A DNA stretch of 5,850 nucleotides from Oscillospiraceae bacterium (GTDB lineage Bacteria > Bacillota > Clostridia > UMGS1810), in assembly GCA_021629085.1 (NCBI GenBank), contig JAJXRJ010000065.1, positions 1 to 5,850 of the forward strand, in the 5' to 3' direction. The notes below the pieces were generated by a model. It did not search any database. It saw only the letters and a program-made list of their open reading frames with translations, and was not told the origin of the DNA. Within the stretch, counting starts at the first letter, position 1, and each line of letters starts with the position of its first letter. Made by a program: the position numbers and the translations under genes. This document shows, piece after piece, positions 1-5,850 of this stretch.

Positions 1-8
1 ACCATATA

Positions 9-17
9 TGCTATAAT
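9..17 (+). promoter_or_regulatory. Candidate extended -10 promoter, distal to the potassium operon
   Basis: A perfect TATAAT at 12-17 is preceded by TG at 9-10, giving the extended -10 form TGnTATAAT, which can work without a good -35. The -35 region would fall outside the window. Transcription would begin near base 24 and leave a leader of about 140 bases before the kinase gene. That leader contains no recognisable riboswitch. It could equally be the promoter of a short RNA or a remnant, since a second promoter candidate lies closer to the gene. Confidence 0.4.
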
Positions 18-78
18 AAAAAAGTTGGCGTACGAGAATCAACAATAGATGCACATCGCTGTACTTCTTTTAGCCGCG

Positions 79-104
79 CTTTAGCCAAGAGTATGATATT
101 ATAT
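79..104 (+). promoter_or_regulatory. Proximal promoter candidate of the potassium operon (shared block)
   Basis: TGATATTAT at 94-102 is an extended -10 element (TG, one base, then TATTAT at 97-102). The -35 position at 74-79 reads CCGCGC and is poor, so activation by a regulator is plausible. The surrounding 26 bases match 22 of 26 positions of the block at 3982-4007 before the phosphate permease gene, including a GCCAA core at 84-88 in the spacer. Start of transcription would be near base 109, giving a leader of about 57 bases. A small hairpin (AGCTT at 141-145 pairing with AAGCT at 149-153) lies just before the ribosome binding site. Confidence 0.45.
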
Positions 105-165
105 GTCATTATGGCAGGATGCGGGATAATTCGATGCAACAGCTTATGAAGCTATAGGAGAAAAA

Positions 166-1236
166 ATGAAAAACCATTCACATATTTTAAAAGATACGCT
201 GATCACGATAGGGATTTTATGCGGGACTTTTCTTATTTGCCTGGTTGTACAAAATATATTTAAGACAGAAGCGCTCGTATCTGCAATGTTTATTTTAGGC
301 GTATTTTTGACATCAGCAATCACACAAGGATACATATACGGTATGGTTGCATCGTTCATCAGTGTTTTTGCAGTGAATTTTGCTTTTACATTCCCTTATT
401 TTAAACTGAATTTTACAATCCCTGAAAATTTGGTTTCCGCTATAATAATGATTGTAATTTCACTGATTACCTGTGGTTTTACAACAAGATTAAAACATTC
501 TGAAGCAATCAAAAGAGAAAGCGAAAAGGAAAAAATGCGGGCAAACCTCCTGCGGGCAATTTCTCACGATTTAAGAACACCTCTTACTTCAATATACAGC
601 GCTGGTTCTACACTATATAAAAACAGAAAGAAACTCACCGACGGCCAGCAAGATAAAATACTGACAGGTATTTGTGAGGATGCTGCGTGGCTTTCCCGTA
701 TGGTTGAAAATTTGCTCTCCATCACAAAGCTTGACGGCGGCAATGTTAAAATTATAAAAATTGATACTGCGTTAGATGAGCTTGTTGACTCGGCATTGGT
801 AAAATTTCAAAAAAGGTATCCTGCACAAAAAGTGGACATAAATATCCCAGATGACTTTATAATGATCCCTATGGATGCACTTTTGATTGAACAGGTTATT
901 ATCAATATATTGGAAAATGCAATGCAGCACGCAAAAGGAATGACAAAACTTTTGCTAAATGTCTTCACGCTTTCGGGCAAAGCAATTTTTGAGATACAAG
1001 ATGATGGGTGCGGAATCTCTGATGAAAAGATGAAGCACATTTTTACAGGATGCTACACACCAACCGATACATCAATCGATTCAAACCGAAATAATGCTGG
1101 GATCGGGCTTTCTGTTTGTGCCACCATTATTAAAGCGCACGGCGGCGATATAAAAGCAGAAAATCTCAAAACCGGCGGGGCCGTATTCCGTTTTATATTG
1201 GATATGGAGGAGAAAGAAACAAATGACCAACAATAA
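166..1236 (+). CDS. kdpD: KdpD-like sensor histidine kinase, short form (DUF4118, HisKA, HATPase)
   Basis: Membrane sensor kinase that should phosphorylate the response regulator encoded next. Four hydrophobic segments (about residues 9-30, 36-54, 57-77 and 87-106) form a DUF4118 sensor domain; its typical NFAFTFPYF stretch is at 71-79. A basic, charged segment follows (108-123, including R108, K110, K116, R117). The H-box AISHDLRTPLTSI is at 131-143 with phospho-acceptor H134. The ATP-binding domain shows the N-box (N247, N251), the DDGCG motif (279-283) and GIGLS (312-316). At 356 residues it lacks the large N-terminal KdpD and Usp domains of the roughly 890-residue E. coli KdpD. AGGAG lies 5 bases before the ATG, which supports the start. 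The symbol reflects the closest family; a role in potassium or osmotic sensing is inferred from family and neighbours. Confidence 0.93.
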   Translation: MKNHSHILKDTLITIGILCGTFLICLVVQNIFKTEALVSAMFILGVFLTSAITQGYIYGMVASFISVFAVNFAFTFPYFKLNFTIPENLVSAIIMIVISLITCGFTTRLKHSEAIKRESEKEKMRANLLRAISHDLRTPLTSIYSAGSTLYKNRKKLTDGQQDKILTGICEDAAWLSRMVENLLSITKLDGGNVKIIKIDTALDELVDSALVKFQKRYPAQKVDINIPDDFIMIPMDALLIEQVIINILENAMQHAKGMTKLLLNVFTLSGKAIFEIQDDGCGISDEKMKHIFTGCYTPTDTSIDSNRNNAGIGLSVCATIIKAHGGDIKAENLKTGGAVFRFILDMEEKETNDQQ

Positions 1237-1942
1237 ATATAAAATCCTTGTTGTGGAAGATGAGCAAAATCTAAACAATGTACTTGTAATCTTGCTCAAT
1301 TCAGAAGGGTATCAGGCAATTCCTGCAAAAAACTGTGCAAGTGCACTTATGTTATATTCATCTCATAAGCCGGATTTAATTATTCTTGATTTGGGGCTTC
1401 CTGACATGGATGGCACAGAGTTTTTAAAGGAGCTCAGAAAAGACAATTTAACACCTGTAATCGTCTTATCCGCACGAAGTGATGAAGATGATAAAATTGA
1501 AGCATTAGACCTGGGTGCAAACGATTACGTAACAAAACCCTTTTCTATGGGTGAATTGCTTGCAAGGGTCCGTTCCGCACTGAGAGTGTCGTCACACCGC
1601 ATAGCAAGCGGAATGCGGCCTGGAGGCAGATTTGAATTTGACGGCCTTGTGATTGACTATGACGCAAGACGAATTTTTATCAATAACGAAGAAATCAATC
1701 TTAGCCAGACAGAATATAACATTGTAGCATTTCTTTCTCAACACACGGGCAAAGTGTTGACATACAGTACAATTATCAAAGCGGTTTGGGGTTATAACGA
1801 TATAAACAGCAGAAAAAAATTGCAGGTAAATATGGCGCATATACGCAATAAATTTGGAGAAAAGCCGGGCAAAAAAAATTATATTGTAAATGAACTCGGT
1901 ATTGGTTACCGTATGTGTGATAGAATTGAGGGGGATGAGTAG
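1223..1942 (+). CDS. kdpE: KdpE-like OmpR/PhoB-family response regulator
   Basis: Two-domain transcription factor, 239 residues, the usual length for the family. The receiver domain (about 6-120) has the acidic pair E12/D13, phospho-acceptor D56, conserved S83 and the switch lysine K105 in the sequence TKPF. The winged-helix DNA-binding domain (about 135-235) has a recognition-helix region at about 193-211 and ends with the typical NELGIGYRM turn (223-231). The start overlaps the kinase gene by 14 bases, with GGAGG 12 bases upstream, indicating translational coupling and a cognate pair. Its targets are probably the adjacent ktrBA genes and possibly its own promoter. This is inferred from the operon; no binding site is proven. 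Confidence 0.94.
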   Translation: MTNNKYKILVVEDEQNLNNVLVILLNSEGYQAIPAKNCASALMLYSSHKPDLIILDLGLPDMDGTEFLKELRKDNLTPVIVLSARSDEDDKIEALDLGANDYVTKPFSMGELLARVRSALRVSSHRIASGMRPGGRFEFDGLVIDYDARRIFINNEEINLSQTEYNIVAFLSQHTGKVLTYSTIIKAVWGYNDINSRKKLQVNMAHIRNKFGEKPGKKNYIVNELGIGYRMCDRIEGDE

Positions 1943-1947
1943 ATTTG
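1929..1947 (+). promoter_or_regulatory. Ribosome binding site that decides a TTG start for ktrB
   Basis: AGGGGG at 1929-1934 lies 10 bases before TTG at 1945-1947. The same frame has a TGA stop at 1936-1938, so no upstream start exists, and the next in-frame ATG would remove more than 100 residues, including the first pore loop. An ATG at 1935 is in another frame and abuts the Shine-Dalgarno sequence too closely to be used. The regulator's stop codon (1940-1942) sits between the site and the start, favouring coupled translation. Confidence 0.75.
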
Positions 1948-3243
1948 ATAAGCTTTATAAAAAAACAATCTCCAGCAAGGATTATAGCACTCGGCTTTGC
2001 TACTCTTATATTTCTCGGCTCCCTGCTTCTTATTTTGCCCTGCAGCATTCAGGATGGGGTGACGGTAAACTACATTGATGCGCTCTACACCTCAACAAGC
2101 GCTGTATGTGTAACGGGGCTAATTGCAATAGATGCAGGCGATACATTTACGCCTCTCGGGCGATTCTTTCTTGCTATGCTGATACAATTCGGCGGCCTTG
2201 GCGTGACAACTGTTGGTGCCGGAATTATACTCGCCATCGGCAGAAAGGTAAACATTAAGGGCAGAACGTTAATAAAAGAGGCAATGAATTTAAACTCAGG
2301 CAAAGGGCTTGTCAAGCTGATATACCGTATTTTTGCGGTAACCGTTATTTTTGAGCTTGCAGGAGCACTCCTAAGCTTTATCGTTTTTGTCCAGGATTAT
2401 CCTGTAATCGATGCGATCGGAATAAGCCTTTTTCACTCAGTTGCCGCATTTAACAATTCAGGCTTTGATATTTTGGGGAATTACCAAAATTTAATACCTT
2501 ATCAGGATAATATCCTTTTAAATCTTGTAACCTGCGGATTGATTTTCTTTGGCGGGATTGGGTTTTTGGTCATTCGTGAATTATGGCAGACAAAGTTTAG
2601 ATGGAAAAAGCTATCCATGCACGCAAAGGTTGTTTTATCCGTAAGTGTGGTTTTGATTGTCGTTGGGGCTGTGCTTATTAAATTAACGGAAAATGTCACT
2701 TGGCTGGGCGCGTTTTTTCACAGTGTATCGGCAAGAACGGCAGGGTTTTCTACATATCCTCTCGGCACGTTTTCTAAGTCAGGATTATTGGTTTTAACAA
2801 TATTGATGTTTATTGGGGCATCGCCCGGTTCAACAGGCGGCGGCATAAAAACAAGCACCTTCTTTGTGCTTTTGCAGGGGATAAGGTCTTGTGCAACAAA
2901 CAAATCGGAAAAAGCATTTTGCTATGCAATTCCGAAGGATGCATTCAGGAAAGCATCCGTTATCACACTGTTGGCTTTCGGCGTTGTTGTGACTGGGACA
3001 TATCTTATGGGGGTGTTTGAGCCGCATCTTGCACTTACAGATGTATTATTTGAAGTAACAAGTGCTTTTGGTACGGTAGGGCTTTCAACAGGGATTACAC
3101 CCGATTTAAGCGTCGGCAGTAAAATTTTGTCAATTATTATAATGTATATTGGCAGGCTCGGTCCTCTTACGGTTGCATCCCTTTGGCATTTTTTGAAGGG
3201 TGAGAGGATCGGCTTTCCTGAAGGAAACATAACAATCGGTTAG
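1945..3243 (+). CDS. ktrB: KtrB/TrkH-family potassium uptake channel subunit
   Basis: Integral membrane, potassium-translocating subunit of a Ktr system, 432 residues. Four membrane-pore-membrane repeats are visible, each with its filter glycine: SAVCVTG (G58), AAFNNSG (G173), SARTAG (G267) and SAFGTVG (G379). The glycine-rich intramembrane gating loop GASPGSTGGGIKTST is at 291-305. Length and the absence of extra N-terminal helices favour KtrB (about 445 residues) over TrkH (about 483). The C-terminus ends in ITIG, the usual hydrophobic-Gly ending of the family. Translation starts at TTG, which may moderate expression. The next gene encodes the matching cytoplasmic gating subunit 15 bases away. 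Ktr systems are commonly sodium-dependent, but sodium dependence cannot be read here. Confidence 0.95.
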   Translation: MISFIKKQSPARIIALGFATLIFLGSLLLILPCSIQDGVTVNYIDALYTSTSAVCVTGLIAIDAGDTFTPLGRFFLAMLIQFGGLGVTTVGAGIILAIGRKVNIKGRTLIKEAMNLNSGKGLVKLIYRIFAVTVIFELAGALLSFIVFVQDYPVIDAIGISLFHSVAAFNNSGFDILGNYQNLIPYQDNILLNLVTCGLIFFGGIGFLVIRELWQTKFRWKKLSMHAKVVLSVSVVLIVVGAVLIKLTENVTWLGAFFHSVSARTAGFSTYPLGTFSKSGLLVLTILMFIGASPGSTGGGIKTSTFFVLLQGIRSCATNKSEKAFCYAIPKDAFRKASVITLLAFGVVVTGTYLMGVFEPHLALTDVLFEVTSAFGTVGLSTGITPDLSVGSKILSIIIMYIGRLGPLTVASLWHFLKGERIGFPEGNITIG

Positions 3244-3258
3244 AGCTGGAGGGGAAAT

Positions 3259-3942
3259 ATGTTTAACAAAAACAAAAATGAAAAAACAACATACGCAATT
3301 ATCGGTCTTGGCCGCTTTGGTGGCTCGCTTGCTTTGGCACTTGCTGAAAGTGGGGCAGAGCTTGTTGTAATAGACCGCGATGAAGAAAAAGTACGTGAAA
3401 TGCGTGAATATACCGAAAATGCTTTTTTGGTACAGCATCTTGATAAAAAAACACTTGAAGAAACAGGAATTCAAAACTGCGATATTGCGATTGTGTGTAT
3501 CGGAGAACATCTTGATACATCAATTCTTACAACACTGAATTTAGTTGGAATGGGTATCCCAAAGGTCATCGCAAAAGCAAACAGCCCTGAGCATGGAGAA
3601 ATTTTAGAAAAGCTTGGTGCAGAGGTCGTATATCCCGAAAGAGATATGGCAATCCGCTTAGCAAACAGGCTTGAAACAGCACAGGTCCTTGATTTTATTC
3701 AATTAAGTAAAAAAATAAATATTTCTAAATTACATATTCCAGAATGTGTGGTGGGCAAATCTGTTTTAGAAACAAATTTTCGTCAAAAATTTGGGCTGAA
3801 TATTATTGCTGTTGAAAATAATGGAACTGTTATCGACCATGTAAAGCCCAATTACATATTCAGGAAAGACGACACATTGATTGTTGCGGGGAGTAAAGAT
3901 GGCCTTATTCGCCTTGCAGAATGGATAGAAAAGCATCACTAA
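3259..3942 (+). CDS. ktrA: KtrA/TrkA-family RCK gating subunit of the potassium channel
   Basis: Cytoplasmic regulatory protein, 227 residues, expected to form an octameric ring under a KtrB dimer and open or close it in response to nucleotides. The N-terminal RCK domain is a Rossmann fold with GLGRFG (16-21) and an acidic residue at the end of strand 2 (D39). The linker carries the family motif YPERDMAIRLANRL (125-138). The RCK_C domain spans about 150-220 and holds R175, N181 and P197, spaced as in the c-di-AMP site of S. aureus KtrA as I recall it. One RCK unit of this length indicates KtrA rather than the double TrkA (about 458). The usual Asp of the GDATD segment appears replaced by Q59. 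GGAGG lies 6 bases before the ATG. Confidence 0.95.
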   Translation: MFNKNKNEKTTYAIIGLGRFGGSLALALAESGAELVVIDRDEEKVREMREYTENAFLVQHLDKKTLEETGIQNCDIAIVCIGEHLDTSILTTLNLVGMGIPKVIAKANSPEHGEILEKLGAEVVYPERDMAIRLANRLETAQVLDFIQLSKKINISKLHIPECVVGKSVLETNFRQKFGLNIIAVENNGTVIDHVKPNYIFRKDDTLIVAGSKDGLIRLAEWIEKHH

Positions 3943-3976
3943 AGTGACATCATTTTTAAAAGAACCTATTTTTTCA

Positions 3977-4005
3977 TTGCACTTTCGCCAAATGTATGAT
4001 ATGAT
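3977..4005 (+). promoter_or_regulatory. Promoter candidate P1 for the phosphate transporter unit
   Basis: TTGCAC at 3977-3982 and TATGAT at 4000-4005 are separated by exactly 17 bases, and TG at 3997-3998 adds an extended -10. Transcription would begin near 4012, giving a leader of about 86 bases. The segment from 3982 to 4007 is the second copy of the block found at 79-104 before the potassium operon. With no gene in 3943-4097, this is the best promoter in the gap. Confidence 0.6.
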
Positions 4006-4006
4006 A

Positions 4007-4035
4007 TTGCCTGGATTTGACAAAATTTTTACAAT
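4007..4035 (+). promoter_or_regulatory. Promoter candidate P2 overlapping phased TTGACA/TTTACA hexamers
   Basis: TTGCCT at 4007-4012 and TACAAT at 4030-4035 are 17 bases apart and would make a second, tandem promoter. The same stretch holds TTGCCT (4007), TTGACA (4017-4022) and TTTACA (4028-4033), with repeat steps of 10 and 11 bases. This spacing resembles the direct-repeat sites of OmpR-family activators, for example the Pho box of Bacillus (TT-A-CA-like hexamers every 11 bases). TTTTTACA at 4026-4033 also resembles half of the E. coli KdpE site as I recall it. Which reading is right, if any, cannot be settled from sequence alone. Confidence 0.35.
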
Positions 4036-4058
4036 AAGGAATCGTCCGATGGTAAAAA
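4026..4058 (+). repeat. Imperfect inverted repeat in the leader of the phosphate permease gene
   Basis: TTTTTAC at 4026-4032 pairs with GTAAAAA at 4052-4058. Inside it, GGA (4038-4040) can pair with TCC (4045-4047) around ATCG. In RNA this is a weak, AU-rich hairpin broken by internal loops; in DNA it could be an operator, because it overlaps the -10 of candidate P2. It is not followed by a T-run and is not a terminator. Confidence 0.3.
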
Positions 4059-4097
4059 GTACTGTATGTTTATAAAAATGAGGTGACTTAAAGTAAG

Positions 4098-5147
4098 ATG
4101 TCAATCATGGATTTTGCAAGTCAGATGTTGCACAACCCGATGCTTTTTGTTTCTACGCTTTTAACGCTTGCTGTAATTTTAGTGAATGGTTGGACGGACG
4201 CGCCAAATGCCATTGCAACCTGTGTATCCACAAGGGCAATCGGTGTAAGAAAAGCAATCATTATGGCGGCAGTGTTTAACTTTTTAGGTGTATTTGTAAT
4301 GACTGCAATCAACGCCTCCGTTGCAATGACCATATACAATATGGTTGATTTCGGCGGCAATCCGCATTTGTCGTTGATTGCCCTCTGTGCGGCAATGTCT
4401 GCAATTGTTTTATGGGCAACCGCCGCTTGGTATTTCGGGATACCAACAAGCGAGAGCCATGCACTCATAGCAGGTATTTCAGGCGCGGCAATTGCGATCC
4501 AAAACAGCTTTTCAGGGATTAACGGCGCTGAGTGGATAAAGGTTATATGGGGGATCCTCTTGTCCACCATATTAGGCTTTGGGCTCGGTTTTGTTACTGC
4601 TAAGATCACTGTGTTTTTGTGCAGAAACAAAAACAGAATGAAAACGGAAAGATTCTTTTCGGGTGCACAGGTTGTAGGCGGTGCATCAATGGCGTTTATG
4701 CACGGCGCGCAGGACGGGCAGAAATTTATGGCAATCTTCCTGCTGGCTGCTGCCTTTGCAAATGGACAAGCTGACACAACAACCTTTGTGGTGCCGGTAT
4801 GGCTTATGGTTTTATGCTCTGTGGTAATGGGGCTTGGCACCTCTATCGGCGGAATGAGGATTATAAAGTCTGTTGGCATGGATATGGTTAAGCTAAAGCC
4901 GTACCAAGGCTTTTCGGCAGATCTTTCTGCAACATTTTGCTTGCTTTTATCATCCCTTACAGGGATCCCTTTAAGTACAACCCATACAAAAACAACAGCA
5001 ATCATGGGGGTTGGGGCTGCAAGAAGGATGAGCAATGTAAACTGGTCTGTGGTAAAAGAGCTGGTTTTGACTTGGGCGTGCACCTTTCCGGGTTGCGGGC
5101 TGCTTGGATACATAATGGCAAGGCTTTTTTTAATAATGTTTGCGTAA
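4098..5147 (+). CDS. pit: PiT-family inorganic phosphate permease
   Basis: Membrane transporter for inorganic phosphate, driven by sodium or protons, 349 residues. About ten to twelve hydrophobic segments are arranged as two inverted halves with a short basic linker at about 175-187. Family signatures appear in both halves: NGWTDAPNA (30-38) with PTSESHALIAG (116-126), and HGAQDGQKFM (202-211) with IPLSTTHTKTT (290-300). D34 and D206 are the equivalent substrate-site acidic residues. The more common forms of the two motifs are NGFHDxxNA and HGANDxxN, so this is a variant branch. The following DUF47 gene points to phosphate rather than sulfate (CysP is in the same family). GAGGTGA ends 11 bases before the first in-frame ATG; a second ATG is three codons in. 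Confidence 0.93.
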   Translation: MSIMDFASQMLHNPMLFVSTLLTLAVILVNGWTDAPNAIATCVSTRAIGVRKAIIMAAVFNFLGVFVMTAINASVAMTIYNMVDFGGNPHLSLIALCAAMSAIVLWATAAWYFGIPTSESHALIAGISGAAIAIQNSFSGINGAEWIKVIWGILLSTILGFGLGFVTAKITVFLCRNKNRMKTERFFSGAQVVGGASMAFMHGAQDGQKFMAIFLLAAAFANGQADTTTFVVPVWLMVLCSVVMGLGTSIGGMRIIKSVGMDMVKLKPYQGFSADLSATFCLLLSSLTGIPLSTTHTKTTAIMGVGAARRMSNVNWSVVKELVLTWACTFPGCGLLGYIMARLFLIMFA

Positions 5148-5159
5148 GGAGGATCCCAC

Positions 5160-5783
5160 ATGGCTAAAAAAAATAAGAACGATTATTTTGAAATGATTAA
5201 AAATCAAGTGAATTACTCAGTTGAAGCATCCGAGCTTTTGGAAAAAATGCTTTGCAATTTTACTGCATCCAAAATCCCCACAATCCGAGAAGAAATACAT
5301 GAAATTGAACATAGGGCAGATGAACTCCATCATGAAATATTGACAAAGCTTTCGGCAGAGTTTATTACGCCCATCGACCAAGAGGATATTTTGAGATTGG
5401 TGCAGATTATAGATGATGTTACCGATGCACTTGACGATGTTGTTCTTGCATTTTATATGTATAATGTAAAAATCCTGCCGGACGGCGCAGATAATTTCTC
5501 AAAGCTCGTACATCGTTGTGCGAAAGCACTTTTTGATGCGGCAACCGAGCTTAAAAACTTTAAAAAGCCTGAAAAACTGCGTTCGCTCCTTGTCGACGTC
5601 AACACAATAGAGGGCGACGCTGATACAGCTTATACAGAAGCAATCCATCATCTTTTCGAAAACAATGCCGATGCAAAAACTCTAATAGGTGCAAAGGCAA
5701 TTTATGAAGGATTGGAAAATTGTTGTGACCTTTGCGAGCATGCCGCGGATGTTATAGAACAGATTATTATAAAGAATACATAA
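5160..5783 (+). CDS. DUF47 family (PhoU-like) phosphate transport accessory protein
   Basis: Soluble, all-helical protein of 207 residues, the usual length of the DUF47/PhoU_div family. Conserved acidic motifs are EIEHRADELHHEI (48-60), TPIDQEDI (70-77), DDVTDALDD (85-93), IEGDADTAY (150-158) and EGLENCCDLCEHAADVIE (183-200). The E/DxxxD pattern in these helices resembles the metal-binding bundles of PhoU. It begins 12 bases after the permease gene, with AGGAGG (5147-5152) placed 7 bases before the ATG, so the two are co-transcribed. DUF47 genes are commonly found beside pit genes and the protein is thought to modulate permease activity. Its exact biochemical role is not established. Confidence 0.93.
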   Translation: MAKKNKNDYFEMIKNQVNYSVEASELLEKMLCNFTASKIPTIREEIHEIEHRADELHHEILTKLSAEFITPIDQEDILRLVQIIDDVTDALDDVVLAFYMYNVKILPDGADNFSKLVHRCAKALFDAATELKNFKKPEKLRSLLVDVNTIEGDADTAYTEAIHHLFENNADAKTLIGAKAIYEGLENCCDLCEHAADVIEQIIIKNT

Positions 5784-5838
5784 TTTAAGAATGTTTGCAA
5801 CAAATATTTATGTTTTAATAGCATGTTAGATAAGAATA

Positions 5839-5847
5839 TGGTATAAT
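5839..5847 (+). promoter_or_regulatory. Extended -10 promoter candidate at the right edge
   Basis: TG at 5839-5840 plus a perfect TATAAT at 5842-5847 forms an extended -10. A weak TAGCAT at 5819-5824 sits 17 bases upstream as a possible -35. The 66 bases between the DUF47 stop and this site hold no gene and no clear terminator. It probably drives a gene outside the window. The 14 bases at 5836-5849 match 13 of 14 bases at 6-19, around the first promoter of the window. Confidence 0.5.
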
Positions 5848-5850
5848 AAT

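Noticed and set aside
24..165. c-di-AMP (ydaO-type) or other riboswitch before the potassium operon
   Set aside because: Potassium genes often carry this riboswitch, but the leader lacks the conserved GGGGAACC-like core and stable nested stems, and it is short for that class.
1890..2078. Short + strand frame overlapping the regulator end and ktrB start, with an ATG at 1935
   Set aside because: The product is cut off inside ktrB and resembles nothing. The ATG at 1935 touches the Shine-Dalgarno sequence, and the TTG at 1945 gives a full-length channel protein.
3130..3510. Minus-strand open frame of 126 codons over the ktrB/ktrA junction
   Set aside because: It spans two genuine + strand genes, has Cys/Phe-rich low-quality translation and no recognisable domain.
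3936..3957. Possible intrinsic terminator after ktrA (TCAC at 3936-3939, GTGA at 3944-3947, T-run at 3953-3957)
   Set aside because: The stem has only four pairs, no GC-rich core, and the T-run is separated from it. Read-through into the phosphate unit remains possible.
4098..5147. Sulfate permease (CysP) identity for the PiT-family gene
   Set aside because: CysP belongs to the same family, but the adjacent DUF47 gene and the lack of sulfur-assimilation genes favour phosphate.
4121..5161. Open frame of 346 codons on the minus strand across the phosphate permease gene
   Set aside because: It is the antisense of a clear PiT gene whose motifs and ribosome binding site are intact. The antisense product shows no recognisable family, and long antisense frames are common opposite such genes.
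5784..5838. Terminator after the DUF47 gene
   Set aside because: Only a three-to-four pair stem (TTTG/CAAA) is present, with no GC-rich arm or T-run behind it. The region is simply AT-rich.

Overview
The window looks like chromosomal DNA of a low-to-moderate GC Firmicute, most likely a member of the Clostridia. The reasons are strong AGGAGG-type ribosome binding sites before most genes, AT-rich third codon positions, and a gene set typical of that group: a KdpD-type kinase with a DUF4118 membrane domain, the Ktr potassium system, and a PiT transporter paired with a DUF47 protein. All six genes lie on the + strand, are intact, and fill about 94% of the window. No RNA gene, mobile element, CRISPR array or pseudogene was seen.

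Bases 1-165 hold no coding sequence. They contain two candidate extended -10 promoters, the second about 60 bases before the first gene. Bases 166-3942 form a tight probable operon for potassium uptake: a short KdpD-like histidine kinase, a KdpE-like OmpR-family response regulator (14-base overlap), a KtrB/TrkH potassium channel subunit (TTG start, 2 bases after the regulator), and its KtrA/TrkA gating subunit (15 bases later). The likely logic is that the kinase and regulator sense potassium or osmotic state and control the uptake system encoded beside them. No kdpFABC genes are present here, although the two-component pair resembles the one that normally controls them.

Bases 3943-4097 are a regulatory gap with a good candidate promoter, a second overlapping candidate, and phased TTGACA/TTTACA hexamers that could be a PhoP/PhoB or KdpE-type site. 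Bases 4098-5783 are a second two-gene unit: a PiT-family phosphate permease and a DUF47 (PhoU-like) accessory protein, 12 bases apart. Bases 5784-5850 lead to another extended -10 promoter, presumably for a gene beyond the window.

The most interesting non-coding signal is a 26-base block, identical at 22 positions, that covers the -10 region in front of both transcription units. It suggests that potassium and phosphate uptake share a promoter architecture or a regulator. The gene families are all known. I do not see a new biological system, only an unusual arrangement of known parts and some untested regulatory hypotheses.
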